From: Coturnix japonica
Lineage: Eukaryota > Chordata > Aves > Galliformes > Phasianidae
Reading direction: 5' to 3'
NCBI RefSeq assembly: GCF_001577835.2
Contig: NC_029526.1
Span: forward strand, 8,499,918-8,563,917
DNA length: 64,000 nucleotides
Part shown: piece after piece, positions 22,712 through 38,300 of the stretch
How the letters are laid out: the number at the start of each line of letters is the position of its first letter
Numbering within the stretch: position 1 is the first letter of the stretch
Translations under genes and position numbers: made by a program
The notes under the pieces: model-generated
The model's database searches: none
What the model was told of the DNA's origin: nothing
Seen by the model: the letters and a program-made list of their open reading frames with translations, nothing else

Positions 22712-25700
22712 TCATTGTTTGGAAAGCAAGTCATCACAATAGTCTCTTGATTGTGAAATACTTGGACTTTCAGGGCTGGATAAACTGACACTCTCTGCTG
22801 AAAGGGGTACATTAACGGTGTGTCTTCGGTGCATTAATTTACTCCTACAAGGAGTTTCTGTCATGTCATCATGTTTCATGAACTCGCCGCTGCATTCTGC
22901 GTCAGTAATCTTAGCTTTGTTCTGGTCCAGTGTTTCAACAGATCTTAACTTGGTTTTATCAAAGCTTTTAATAGCTAACTGTGGGGAGAGAAAAATGGCA
23001 CATCAAAAGCACTGTCTGGTTTCTTCACCACAAAAATGGACAATTAAAATAGTTCCATTAATGTAATTATCACATTAATGTGATGATATTCTTGACACTG
23101 AGAACACAGTCAAGAATTAGAAATAGTGCACTTTGTAGGACAGTTATCTTCAGTCTAAATATGTGAAAACAAAAAGAGACCAACTTGCCACAGCATACAC
23201 ATCCATCAGTACCAGAACTGAAAAGACCATCAAGGCATTCTAAAACTTATTTTCCAGTATGATCTTATCTCTTACAAGCATCTTTTGTAATGCAGCTCTT
23301 AAGTTACTGTAACCATTGTTTCTCATAACACTAAGAAATGTGCAAGCAGTTACAGAGACAGGCTCAACTAGACACCAAAAAACCAAGCATGCTAATGACA
23401 GATTTTCTGAGAAAATAATGAAGGGCAGAAAACAATCATCAGACCCTTTGGCTGAAATAATGGCCAAAAACTGAAAAAGCTTCAGAAAGAGGTTATGGCC
23501 TGTGAATTTACAGATCTATGACAGTCAAAAATGGTAAGTGTGCCATACGTCACTGTCACATATGAGATTTTTTGTCAGCTGGTGCACTTCCATGATATGC
23601 TGCCTTTGATGATCCACAGCTATAAAATCCAAATCCCACATTTAATTAGCGGGATATTATCATTAATGCTATTAAGAATTAATAAAATATTACAGTCTTG
23701 TAGTATTAATTTGGCATTCTCAATTTGCAAATATTAAATCTAACAAGAAATCCATGGAAATAGAGGAGCATTTCATTTTATAGATGAGGATAAGAGACAG
23801 AGACATCTCACAATATGCACTTTTTCAAGCATATCCTAGGCTGGACAAGCAACAGAAAAGACAAAGGAATCAAACCTGCAAGAAGAGGTTTAGGAAATTT
23901 AAAAGGAAGTTTGAGACATTTAAGAGATGTATATTAGTACGATTAAGTCTGGACAAGGATGGAACATTAGCAATTTAGCAAGCACATCAGAACCTTGGGA
24001 ATTCATTGACCACCACCAGTAAAGAGATTTCCCCGTTACATTATCTATGTTAATAGCAGATATATATTATACAAGTAATGTGTTTCATCTTACCTGGTGC
24101 AAATACTGATAGTCAAAATTAGGGACACTTTTATCTCTTGTTATTGTTCTCCGTAAATGTTTCGCTCTAAAATACAGTTTAAAGAAATTCAATTTAACTT
24201 AATAAAGAGACACTTTCATTCAGTCTTTCCACGAGTCTTGATGATGGAAAACCCACTAGGTGGCACTATCTCTGCACACAAAGGCAACTATCTGACAATC
24301 ACTTTTTCCACAAAATAATAGCCTACTACTATCTCCTGTGTTTTAGAATCATAGAATCCTTGGATTTGGAAGGGACCTGTGAATGCCATCTGGTCCAACT
24401 CCCCTGCAGTGAACAGGGACACCATAATTAGATCAGGTTGCCCAGGGCCTTTATCCAGCCTCCCCTTGAAAGTCTCTAGGGGCGGGGCATCATTTTATCA
24501 CAGAACTGAAATTTGGAAGACTACAGCCAAAACCCAACATCTCAGTGAAGCATTCAGATATTTTTAAAACAGCCTGCCTCAGAATTTGCTGATTTATGGC
24601 ATAGCAAGTATCAGTGCAAAAACTATTGTCAATATGTTTACCAGTACTCCTTTCAGAGGTCAGCTTTTCCCCTTCCTGCTTCACATCACATCACTGCTGT
24701 TCACCACCACTGAGTTTGCCTAGAACATCTGTCTGGTGATATTAATGTTTATGCCTCTGTGGATTAATGTATACTGTCAAATTAGTCATGTCTGATGTGC
24801 AACAATGCTTGGCCCACTTTTGGGCTTTATTAAGTAATGACAGGTTGTGTTTACTAATGGGGAACAATAAATGTACTTCCAGGAAAGCTTCTATGCTTAC
24901 TTGTTAAATCTGTTAATTGACTGGACGAGTTGATGTTGTCTGCTTATGGGATCATCAGCTTTCTCACATGGCTCAGAATTCACTAGGAGTTTAAAAGAAC
25001 AGGCAGCTGTAAGTACAGCTGAGTCACAGTGAAGTATTTAAAAAAAATCTGACTGAAAAGTGATATCTACTGACAGACAACTTAAATTTCGTTGTAAAAA
25101 CGCAACAGTAATAACTTGAATCCATCACCATTTCTCTTTGGAAATTTTAAACCATTTTAAGTTGCAGGAGTGAGTGTTCTTGATCAGATTAACATGACTG
25201 GCCAAGATTCTGGAGAGACCATTTAATTCTGGACCTTGAGGTTCCCAATTCCAGTTTTTACAAATGTGTGTAACTAATGCTATTCCACCTCTTCATCAGT
25301 GCTTCTCAGTTATGTCTTTTGCTGGTCTTTTAAAACTATTCCCATGATATCTGAAAGGATTGTATCAGTCTCTGGCATCAACATATGGTGATAAATTTTG
25401 TTTTAACAAAATATTTACATTCTTTCCTGAGGAAGCAGATGAGGTATTTTGAAAAGTCTAACTAAAACTCATGGATGCTGAAATGGGCACTGCTACCTCT
25501 TCTTTTCCTTCTGTTCTGGCCATGCAGCCTCAAATGTCTTCTTTCCACAAATGGGAGGGCAGCAGGCCTTTTGCTATGCTGAATTGTGCAGCCCAGCACA
25601 AAACTTGTTATATCCCTTCTCCTCTATTTGTGAATTGCATCAGCTGGGAAATCAACTGAGAAATTTCAAAGCCAGAATAAGGAAGCAGTAGAAAAGGACA

Positions 25701-26386
25701 ACCAGAAGCAGAGGGAAGGAGAGATAAGGAGATTCAGCTGTACCACCAAACTCTATGATGTCTCTCAACGTATTTGTTTAGGCTGTACTAAACACTGTCA
25801 TTTACAAAAGGCATTCTTTTGCAAATCTTGCTTGCTGGCCTAGAAAATTGTTCCTGAAGCTTTGATTTCTGTCCCATAATCTGAGAGACAGTAACACACT
25901 GAAGTACCACTGCCTAATCTGTTTTAGGGTATTGTGAATGACAACCAGAGGTGATTTAATCCCTTCTTCTTTGCACTGAAATGGACAAGTATTGCATGGT
26001 TAATTATATCACCTCAAATGTACTGTGTTTTTTTTCTAACATGAAATGATTTAGTATGTAAAATTCCCTGCTATGCACCAAAAAAGTGAAAACTGAGTTT
26101 GTGGAAGATGTCATACATGTAATTAAAAGTCTGCCGAATTTAGTTATATTATTTTAAGTGTTTCTTGTAATAAATATGAAAAACATTTGGCTATTCTTTA
26201 ATTATGAGTAAATCATATTGTTACACATTAATTCCTAAATCTCTTTCTATTCATAACAGTGGAAATATCATATATACCTTTTTTCCTTATCTTGATAGTA
26301 GCATGCCGCTCACATTCCTTTTCTCCCTCTGCTGACGTAGGTATGCAGCTTGCTGCTGTTTCCAGCAACTTCATGATATTTGAATT
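22712..26386 (-). CDS. ANKRD27: ANKRD27 C-terminal tail (exons 25-28)
   Basis: Residues 886-1061. Poorly conserved against human except [16 protein letters not shown] and MHRRHTV, whose human matches (VTVKIRKK, RDRSVPNL, MLRRHTV) confirm the assignment. Ends [12 protein letters not shown] and TGA. Confidence 0.9.
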
Positions 26387-29300
26387 CTTAATTTTAAAAG
26401 TTTCCATTTTTATCAGTGTTGAAATAAAAACAGGGAAAGAAAAGTACAAATTCAGAATTACAGTTCATGCAGGTGTGTTAGCTGCCAAAACAAATGTACA
26501 GAAGAATATCTTCTTATAAATAAAGATTTCCTATCAGCTTGACTCTGGACAAAGCTTCTGTTCCATAGGGTATGCTGTACCAGAATGCTTCTGCCATCTC
26601 TGTGTACTATTTCAAATTATACCAATGATGGGTAAGCTCATTTGTGATCGATAATATGCATAGAATTTTGTGGCTGTTATGCTACACATCAGAAGCTATT
26701 TAAGTACCATAAGATAGTAACCATGCATCAAATCATTTAGAGAATAATTCCTAATAACCTAGTATTAATGAAACAAACGAGCTGATGATGACAAGATAAA
26801 CAGTATCAAAAAGCATGAAGGGCAAAACATGGTGGGTGAAACAAGATTGCTATCAGGGCAAGTGATTAGAACAGGGTATTTGTTTTCCTACAGCCTGCAT
26901 TTCTTATGCTCTCTCTGCCACTACTAGCATTTTCTTTAGTGTCTTTTTCATACATGTATGTGCTTTCACCCTTCCTAAACTCATCTGTTTTGTCTGGGAG
27001 TTTTGTTTTAGAAGCACTACAGTTTTCACATATCACAAGTCATCGTGCAATAATCAGGCATCTTAGTCTTTATATCACATATAACTTTTGAATAGAGATG
27101 CCTTGGCCAGTGAAGGGCCAAAAATGCTGCTGTGACAAACAGTTACATTTGTTTTACATTACATCTATGGAACTTCGGAAAATCAAATGTTGGAAGCAAA
27201 CTTTCTGCACTCACTGGCTCAGCACAGTCTGCAGGGGTGCAGTTCCTTTCATTCCGTATGTGTGTCATTGCACCTTTCTGAAGCAGCAACTCTACCAGGG
27301 CTTCATTCTTCCTTATGACAGCCTCATGCAGTGCTGTGTTTCCTTTGGCATTACAAAGGTTAACAGACGCTCCATGCTGGACAGCGAAATAACATCAGAG
27401 TTATAAAGAAAAAGCAGCATAAAATTGAGATAGCACGTTATTATTGTGCTTCTCTCCCCTTTCATTTTCTATGCAGCAACGAGAACAAAGCAACAGCAGC
27501 CTTGTAGCTATATACAAAAACAGAAAGCATATGCTAGCAATCACCAGTTCAACAATAAGCCACCTGGTCATATTATTATTTCCTACCCTCTCTTATCCAC
27601 AGTTTCATGAAGAAACTCATTTCATTTTTTTGTGTGTATCTTCTATATGGGCCAAGTCTAAAGGAGACTTAAAAATAAACAACACACAAAATGCTAAAAA
27701 AACACACCCATTTGATACAATCACAAGCAAGAAAACCTGCCATCTGCCAGAGAGAAATTCCACAAAAGCAGTTAGCTGTACAATCACAGAGTAACATTTA
27801 TCTCATCAAAAACTGTGAAAGGAGAAAGAGGAACAAAAGCTCATTATTTTTTTTTTTCTAAGTAACTTTAATGGAGAAAAGCTTAAATAGTAATACTAAT
27901 ATGAGTCCTAAACAAGCATGGGTACCACATAAAAATAGTATTCTGAACACCGTATTCAGTGATCTTACCTGTAACAACAAGGCAGTAGTCTCATAGTGAC
28001 CATTCAAACACGCATAAATTAAAGGAGTATTTCCATATGCGTCCTTTTTATTTTGTTTAGCATTATAATCCATTAGACATTCTACCACCTGTTGGAAGAA
28101 ATAACTTTTAATTTAAGATAGTACCTAACCACAATCATGCACGTTTCTTTACAGGTATAAATCTGTAAATGCAGAATTGAAAAAGGGATGGAAAAGATTG
28201 AAGAAAACAAGTCTCAGTTTTGCCAAACAGATGACAATCAAAAGCATTAATTCTTATCATACTAGTTGCCATACTTTAGGTTGTACAAGCCAACTATCAC
28301 CTCAGTCTTAAGCATCATTAATTTTAACTGTAACTGACTTATCTTGTTACTAATTTTACTCGTGGCTCTGTGTTAAATAGCTTGCATTTATGAAGAGGCT
28401 CCATTACCTGGGAGTGACCTTTCTGGCAGGCTAAATGAAGAGGCACTGCATGTTCTGCATTCTTGGCACTGATACTGGCTCCATGTTTCAACAAGAGAGA
28501 GACAAGGTCAGAGTGCCCATGCAGAGCAGCCATATGCAATGGTGTAAAACCATCTTGATTTGAAACATTTACACCAAGGCCATTAGCAGGGACCCTTGCA
28601 AATATCTGTTGAGCAATTCACAAAACAAAATACATAATTAATTCTGTTACTTTCCACTGACCAAAAAACAATCAAATACCTACTAAGTAAGACACCAAGC
28701 AGATGGACAGACATTGCAAGAACTTCAACTACAGAACCTCGCCGAGGACCTTCAGGAAAAGAGCTGGTGAACCAGAGCAGTTTGGCAGTACTTTTCAAGT
28801 TCTTTTCTTTTTTCCTTCCAGTATACTGGAAGATACAGCTCCCGATATAGGAATTCCTGGCAAAGTATTTATGTTATTAGAAACGGATTAAAGCTGTGCA
28901 TGTTGAGAGGGAAGCAAGCCCCAGAGTTTCTATATAGCTGTTAGGATGCTGTTACATACAGAGACTGGGTGTTAATAATTTATGGATCTAGATTTCACAA
29001 ATAGACACTCATGCTCTTGCAGACACTACCTATTTTACTGCACTAGATAATAGTACTTGGTAACACATAAATTAACTAAAATTATTTTTATTCATGAACA
29101 CAAATTATTCTATTTACAGAATGAATATTCCAACCTTCTGTGCTGGCCCACATTTTGAGCACTGGCATAAAGGATGGCAGAATTCTGGTTTTGATGTACT
29201 GACTGTGTCATCTTCATCTTCTAAGTCTTCTTCGGTCCATTCCAAGAGATAACGTACCTGGTAGAAAAAGCAAGTCCTCCTTTATAGATCCCAGAGGTTC

Positions 29301-32300
29301 CACATCCTAATAAATCCACATAATTGCATCTTATACAAGTACAATTTTACAAACCCATATGTGTGAATATCACAGGAAGACTATATAGCTACTCCTAGCA
29401 TCACTTCCCCTGAGGCAAATTAAAACCTCAAATATTATTGTTGACAAAGCAGCTAGAACATTCACCAAGTATAGCAGTGAAGTAAATTATAAATGACTTC
29501 CTGCTGCCTAATCAAGACTTTAGTGTTCACCTCTGTTCAAACCTTCCAAATCCCTTTATCTCAGATGATGATTAGACCTAGATTTGTGCCAGCTCGTGTC
29601 AACGTGAATTCTGTTTCATCTTTTTCTTTAACAAACATAAGAAGTGACAAGGATAACAACATTTAATCAATGCCCAAAGTTTGCAGGGGCACTGAGTTTT
29701 CTTAGGTTGGTTACTTCCCAGAAGCTTGACAATTTCACTTTTCCACAACGTATAATGCCCTCTTTCTAAGAGAGAGCTCTTCAGTGAAACTAGTCTTAGG
29801 ATTCAGAGCACTCCTGCAGGCTCTACAAGCAGCAACACTTACTGCAAGTTAATTTTAAACTAAATTCTATGCAACAAAGCCATTTAAAAAATACACTTTT
29901 GCACTGGAATCATTAATCCAGTGTAAACTAAAGATATCCTAGAATTAGTTAAGGGTCCATTAGTGAAGTAAATGACCATGTTATACCTGTAGAAAGTATA
30001 GCTTGAGAACCTCCTTCCAAAAAACTGCTACATAACTGAAATGTATTTGGGGAATAAAGTTTAATCCTTTCTAGACAGATCTTCCATACTGTCCTCAAAT
30101 ACTTCTTTCTCACTAAAGACACAGAGGATTTACCAAAGCGAGCTGAATGTTATTTTCAGAATGCAGAACTGTCATTGGGTCAGTTAATTAAAATAACTCT
30201 CACCGATTAACATAATTATCTCTAATTTAAAGTATAATTGCTTTTGAAGTTTACAGGTGCTATGATAATGACAAAAGTTGTGGGTTTTGGCTTCTTGAAG
30301 AATCAGAGTATAACTATTATTTTTCTTACAACTTCCAGTTTCGTGGCACTTTGTTTAATGCCTCCTCTTGCAAAGCTGAACTGGCTATCAGACGAGAAAT
30401 CTACAACAGCACCAATGACCCTTCTGATGCTTCTGTTTCTATGGAGACAGAACTCAGGCAGTCAGAACAAGATAAGGATTTTCAAATAACCCTTTTTTAA
30501 ATAGATCTGCAAGCTGTAGATGATATGCTGATATGCAAGCATGTATGTATATACATGCATTCTAACTTCAGCAATATGGAAAGTAAGGCCACAAAAAAAA
30601 TAAGGTGACTGTCATCTGAATGCATAAATTACTTTTTTAAATGCTTCTCACTGACTATGTCTTTTGATCGGTGCTAGATATTATAAATACAAAACAAATA
30701 GTAGACAACATTCAAACCATTAGATAATGCAGAAATGTAGGGATTAAAAAGCATTTCTGGATTTGTTTCTGAAGGAAGATACTAAGTGAAGCATTCTTAC
30801 CCTATTATTTACAAATAACTTCCTCAATTTGAATGAGGTAAATTAGAATTCAGTAATATTCAACAGCCATTTTAGGACTCACCATTTCCAGATCTCCATC
30901 AGCAACTGCTCTTAAGAGTTTTTCCACCTATGTATGAAGAAAATTGATTTGCTTTGTTAGTATTAAGCTGTGCATGGAAAATCCTGTCATATTTCACTGG
31001 TCTGATCTCCTTAGGGTTTTAACAGAACAGGACAAATCTTGTACAGGCAAAAGACCAGAGGCTAGATTAAATCTCTCCAACCCTTATTATTTATTTTTAG
31101 GGAAGCTACTAAATTTTGTTTTATTCCACATTACTACAGTTCTAGTATAATGTGAAGTTCCTTGAAGTCATGCACTAGGCCCTCAGGGCAGCATTCTTCT
31201 TACCCAGCTTGCAATGTCTAAAAGCCATCTGTCTAAAGCTAAACTCCCTCCCTGGCACCTGCAAAATAGAATGCAGACAACAAACAACACCTATGTACAG
31301 CTCAGCTCAAATTAAGCATCTAAGATGTCGGAAATGAATGGTGCTCTGGAGGTACTAAGTTCTCTCCATCAATTAAGGAGAAAAACAGGTGACTAAACTT
31401 AAGACAATTGTCTTTCACACATGTGAAGGCAGGTAAGCTGTATCCTCTGCACATGCACATCTAAAATGGACTAAAAAATATTAATAAGATCTGTACCTCT
31501 CTTAAATTTCCCTTAGCACAGTTCCCTCATCATACAGAATAACGTCACCATAGAAGCTGTTAATGATTTTCAGGGATCAGTCTTATCACATAGAAGATAC
31601 CTAACAGTAATAGCAAGTGACCCACAAGTTCTGATAATTTCTTTCCAAAAACAGCTTCCTTAGAGTTCTAAAAATTGCCCCAGGCCTTAGCAGTGGAGAA
31701 ATGTATAAATCTATTATGCAGCTTATGGATTATTTATTAAGAGTACTTGGGCTAAAATGCCTGCTCCATGTGTTCTTCCATCTTTCCAGCGTGCTTTCTC
31801 ATTCCTCTGTGGAAGGTAAGTACTCTCCTTCAAGTGTAAAAAATAAAAGAAACAAAGCCACTTGATGACACCTACTGTAGCTCACTCACATATTCAGCTT
31901 ATCTGCTGCTGAACAGAAATTGTGCTAAGACTTACTAGTTCCAACAAATGACACTCCAAATTTACATGCCTGGCTCCTTTTCTAAGTTGTAAATGAGACA
32001 CATTCAAAACTATATGCCATAACTAGCTGTAATGAAGACCCCATTGCATTCCTTTAATCCATGATCTAAGCCTTGAAGTCTGGAAAACTGACCTTATCAG
32101 TTTCCCATTACTTCCAGTGGCATCACTCCGTTTATGAGGATCTCTCAGGATTAGGCCCTTGTCTCTTTGCTTAGTAAGAATAACAGCAGTGAGCCCCCAT
32201 TTGAAACCTGGCAAACAGAACTGTCCTAAAGCTGGATTACAGGAAGAGGTCATTAACCCCAAGAATATGAGGTGTAAGCTGCTTGTAATCTTTTCCCCTG

Positions 32301-35300
32301 GTTTGAACTACAGTCTTAGCTCTCCTGAGTGATAAATTTGTTCCCTCAAGGAAAAGCAAATCCTCAATCTATCAGGTAAAGTTTTACATACATTAGACCT
32401 CATTTACAGAGCCTGTGTGCACAGAGAAGTACACTCTGACATCCAGGCTCCCACAGAGTAAATAGATACCAAAGTGTACCTTAATATTGTCCTTTTGGCA
32501 AACTTTACATCTGTAAGTTTCCTGATGATTTTTAGAAAACAGGAAAGTTTGGAAAGAGGAGAACATGATAGCAGAAGGAATGCAAAGAATTAAAATGCAG
32601 AAATGATATGGAGGGAAGCAAAGATATTGTGGAAATCAAATCGGAAAAAACAGAACAGGAAGATAAAAGAAATACAAACAGAAGCATCAGGGACCGTCTT
32701 GGGAGGGTATAAACCAAAAGTATGGATTTAAGGTTCCAAATGAAGTTTAAAAAAAAAAAGGATATTTTTGAAGAAGCAGATTAAAGCAGTGCGACACAAT
32801 ATCAATCTTTTAGGTTCACTCACTTTGCTTTTGCCTCAGTCTTACCTCTTTATAAGTGTTCTTCACTTCATCTTGCCTTATATCAATTGATGCTGATGAC
32901 AAACTAGAGACGGATGATCCTCTGCTGAAAGTTTCTGTTGAGTGCTGAGGAGACCTAAGTGGTGACTTCAAGTTGGGGAAAAAAAAAACCAACAAAAAAA
33001 CCAGAAAAATTTACGTCATCAGATTGAGCAGGTTAAACATAAGGAAAAAAATGTTTACTGATTTCCATTGATTGTTACCTCAGAAGCACTCTGTCCCCGC
33101 TCAAAGGTTAGATAGTTTAATTCCATCAGTGACAAAATCTGCATAAAAATATTAATAAGGAAAACCAATGTAACTCCACTGACTGAAACATAAATTAGCT
33201 GACAATGTTGTATTAGTAATAGATTACAACTGAGAAGATTAAAAGTAGCAGTCACAAATTTATGCTCTGTACTACTGAGAGATTGCATTCATACTACTAG
33301 ATTTAAAACACAAGCGTTTTACCTCAAAAGCAAACATACGTTTTAACTTAAACAGTATTAAAGTACAAAATCTTATTAACATGTAAGCAGCCACACTTCT
33401 GTGGAACTGCATCACAGTGAAATCAATCTGGAAGATAAACAACAGTACCTTGGAATTTAATGCACACTGCAGTGAAGTCTCTTTCATCCGGTTTTGAGTA
33501 TTTGGATTTGCCCCATTTTGCAAAAGCACTTCTATGATCCCTTGATAACCCCAGCGAGCAGCTATATGGAGAGGGGTATCTCCCTTTTCATTTCCAATAT
33601 CTAGTCTGCAGGAATGCACATCATAGTAGACTAATGCTTTGATGCACTGGAAAGAAAAGGAAAGCCATCAATAAATTATTATTAGTCTTCAAGTCATATA
33701 ATATGTGCAAGCTTAAATGGGTTGTTTTCATTCCTACACATATAATCCATTGCCTAAAAGGCAGACTTTTATAGTTGAGCATTGTTAAACAAAGAGTTAA
33801 AATCAAATAACTAAATTAGCACAATATTATATTTAATGTGAATGTTTAATTAAAATTGTTATGAACTACTGAATAAATTCTTAATTTACAGTATTAAACA
33901 GCCTCCAATTTTTTTTCTTTTTAAAACATGGAAGCCTAGTGCAAACTGGCATCATGGTTTAATTCCTTTCCATTTAGATGTCCACTTAGTTTGTTACAAA
34001 ACAATTACTTACATCCTCATGGCCGTAAGTGCAGGCTAAATGAAGTGGAGTATTTCCATTATTGTCCTGAACGTCAGCACTTGCCTTATAGTGCAACAAG
34101 AGAAGCTTAGAAGAAAAATAAAAGCAGACATCTATGTGACTAAAAAATTAATACAGAAGCAATTGTTACTCTGTATGTTCCTTTAGGTTTCTAGTATGAT
34201 GAAGCACTTCATGAAAACCCGTCTGTGTCTCTCCTGCTTCAAATACTAACAGTCTCTTTTGTCATTACAGTACTTCTTTTTTTCCCTAACCCAAGAAACA
34301 AATAAAGCTGCTGGTTACATATTCAGATTTGTCATTGAAGAAAATGAATCACCTACTGCAGCAAACACTGCAATATATATACCACACAATAATTTATCCC
34401 ACATATTATCAGTCTATAGTGGTGAAGACATAGAATTATTTAAGTCACGGTAACTCAGGGATCTCACATATACAAAATTCGAGTACATAACATAGGTGGT
34501 CTATCCTAAACACAATTCAAAGAAATTTAATTAATCCCAATGACTGCAACAGCTCTTTTGTCCCAACCAAGAGCAAAAAGTTAACAGGCTTTCTACTGAT
34601 ACTAGGTATCAGAGATCAGTATTAATAAAATGGATTAATTCTCAGGCATTCACAGCTGTCAATTACTTGCTTATCATGAATGGCAGAAAACCTTCCAGTA
34701 AAGTAAAACATACATTATGCAAATAAAAATGCTGAAAGATTCTCAGTTCTGACAGCACACACACGTCTAGTAAAACCTTCTCAAAAGACCTAAATGACAG
34801 TAACAGTAAAACAGCTTAATAAGAGTTAGATATCTATTATTTAGGTTAAGTACTTGCTTTTATTTCTAATTAAGCCTTTTAGTGCTTACTGTAACATTCT
34901 GATATCCCTTCTGACAGGCAAGGTGAAGTGGAGTTGAACCGTGGTAATCTGTAGCATTGACAATGGCTCCTTTGGCTACTAGTAAATCCACTAATGATGT
35001 TTGCCCTTGGAAAAATAAACAGTCGTTAGAAGAGACAAAGTTTTCTACAGAACATTGCTACTTTTCATATTCAAACATGATAACCTCCATTTCTGCATAC
35101 TTTCTACACACTTATTTAATTCCCACTGGGTATTTTCTGTTGCAAGTTACACATGGTCAAAATTCTGCCAAAGAACCACCAGCTACAAGCAAGCTGGGTT
35201 TGTATTTTAAGTAAGAAAATGAAGTCATGTCACACACAGCTCTCCCATGTTAGGATTCAAGATAATAATTAATGAATGAAGGTGAAAATTTCTGATGAAA

Positions 35301-38300
35301 TTTTAACTTTCATCACAACTGAAGAACAAACCACAGTAAGCAAAAGTAAGCTGCTGGCAAACAAACAATAACCCGCCTGTAAAGAAACTGAGCTTAAAAG
35401 AAAATGCAGCAACTTCAGCATGGGCCAAGATATCAGCTCTCATAGCTAATAGGCTAAAAACACTTCAATGTAAAATTCACTATATAGTGAAAGCTGGGAA
35501 AGATCTTAACAGGAAAAAGTAGAACATAAGAAGGTAAAAACATTAGCAAAAAAAAAACATGGAGACTCACCACAAATAGCAGCTATATGAAGTGGTGTAT
35601 ATCCCCGGTCATCTCGGGAAAATGGAGTGACAATTGAAGAATCATTCAGTTTCCTACAAAACACAGTGGTTTAAAAGCAGCTTAATTACCTATGCAGCAG
35701 GGTTAATGAGGAGATGAAGAGAGAGACACTGCCAAGGCTTACAAGAAACTGATGCTGAAACTCCTTATCCTTTAACTTTTCACACTGACAAATTATTCTA
35801 TCCAGAGTTTTATGTTTTTTGAGAGTGTTTTTGTCCACAATGTGTAAGTTGCTCAAGAGAAGAAACATTCCACACCACACTTACCTAAAGATACACAGCC
35901 TCCATCACAAAATTTGCCTGGATCCAAGGCATTCAGCACCCTCCTAATATATTTCTTCTGCTGTTTCAAACTATATGAACATAAGCTAGGTCTAAACGCT
36001 ACCAACATCCTCCATAACTGAAAGCAGCATACTTTCTAAAGTGAATCTCAGACTAACAGTTCCACACAGTTTTTCCTGCACTCGCAGAAACAAAAAGTGC
36101 TTACCCAGAAACTAGCTTCTCACATTTGTCACAGTAACAGAGAGGATGGCACATTTTTTGTACAGTGTCCTTATCGCTGTCACCTTGACTTAGCAATCGC
36201 TCCACTTCCTCCTGATTACCTGAAGCAATATGCTACAAAAAGCCAAGAGAAAATAGAGAATGAGGAACTGATCTAAAAAGCCACCCTCACAAAAACCTGG
36301 AAGAAAAGAAAAACGATTTACCAAAGCACGAAAACAAAGAAACTGATCATAAAAGACAAATACTCAACCGTTAGAAAGCAGAAATGAACAATGTCACAGC
36401 ACAAAACCCTTTAATGGGCATTCTGCATTAAAAATAATCTGTTCTTGGCTTACCTCGCTTTCTATTAAAAATAACACAACAATTAGACTTGGTCACAAAA
36501 TTGAGCTCCCTCTGTGCAAAAACGTTTCTATAAAATTACAACATCTCTAGCCATAAGCAGCAAACACATATAATTAGAAGCTCTACTTTGTTTCCTTGTA
36601 CAAGGAAAATTCTTTTAGAACAACAATTAGACATAAACGCGTAATATGAAGTAGCTATCAGGTGGCCACACAACTTATTTCAGCAACTTCTTTAATTTTA
36701 AGGACTGAAGATAGTGAGACGCAAGTAATTACTAGCATTACATGCATGCTTTAAAAGGACTGATCGATGCCAACAGCAGTAGCATTTCATCGTTGTCTGA
36801 GTCCATATTTCTTAGGCCAGAATTCATACAGTCATATTAACTTAGTAATGTTTTGGCACAGAAATACAAACATACTTTTAACAACTACTAAAATATACTT
36901 TGCAGTACTAATATAATTAATGCTGTGTTACATTCCAGAAAAATCCCACAAATGGCAGTATGTAAATATAAAATAATTAAGTATGTATATACTTTTGCCA
37001 ATAAAGTTATTCACCTTAAATAAACAATCGATTGGAGTAGTAGACATCTGGGACAAAAAGTTCATCCTTTGTCTTAAAAGCAGCTTGTCATACAGCCTGT
37101 CAGATTCCTGAAGGTAATATACATAAATAAATTAACATTTACAAGTACAAATTAAAAATCACAGTCAGTGAAAATTCAGATTTTCTAGTTTTCATCAAGG
37201 AAATCTCAAGATCAGTACCTCTCTTGCAACACTCTCTAAAAGAATCCTCTGTTGTTAAAGCCTATAAGGTTGTTAGAAACATCTGAGAGGCCTATGGAGA
37301 TGAAAGTTCAGATCTATACTTCACAGCACGTTATCTCTAAATTGAACTTCTTTCAATACTTCAAATGTTGAGATTTTGGAATGGATAAATAATCCAAAAC
37401 TGCAAGAGAAAACAAGCAGCTTCAAGCTGGATGTGGTTCTGTCCTCTATTGCAAAATTAAAACCTCCTTCATAAATCACATGGTATCTTTGTAAACTCAG
37501 CAGTCAGTCTGTACAATCTTAACATGTCTACATGTTCATTTGCTTGTATGTTTATAAGATCACCCATCCTAACCATGTAGCTAATCTAACTGACAGCTTT
37601 TAGAACCCAAACTATTTGGGTAGGCAAGCTGTGCTCAGGTACTTATGCTATTTGTTTGCTTTTTCTATAAAAGAAATCTGTTAGCTCAGATTTCACCTTC
37701 TTATGAACAAAAAGTTGTTGGCAGATGTGAAATTATTATTGGTTTTGAATTTAGAGACTTGAAGGTGACATTTACCAGCTTTTCAAACCTGGGCACTTCA
37801 GCTAAAGATACCCACATCTATGTTTTCAGAGTAATGAAGTATGTGGCCACTGATCTCCTTGGATAGAAAAATCAAAATGTTTATTAGCTATGAAAAATGT
37901 TAAAGCTTTAATAGTGAAATTATTCAAGAATTTAATTAGCCACTCATGTGCTTTTTATTTTATAGAGAATCTCAAAAAGCAGCAAAACTTTGCATAGCAT
38001 TAATACTGTCCCTTTCGTGGTGTGTTTTACATGAAAACCCTCGTTTAAGTTCCTGTGCACAGCTAATACATAGTAAGTAAATCGCATTAAGGAAGTTTGA
38101 CAGAAAAATGTAGTCTTCCATGCCATCAGTTGCATGCTTCTCTCCTCATTTTGACCCACACTGAAATTGTCTTTCCAAGACTTGTATCATCTTCAGTGAA
38201 GGTCCGGGTAAGTCTTTAAGTGTGATTTTCTTACTGACATGAAGAAGACATACCATTTTCCCACAGGGTACATTAGCTCCCTGTGGAGTTCTCCTTCTGT

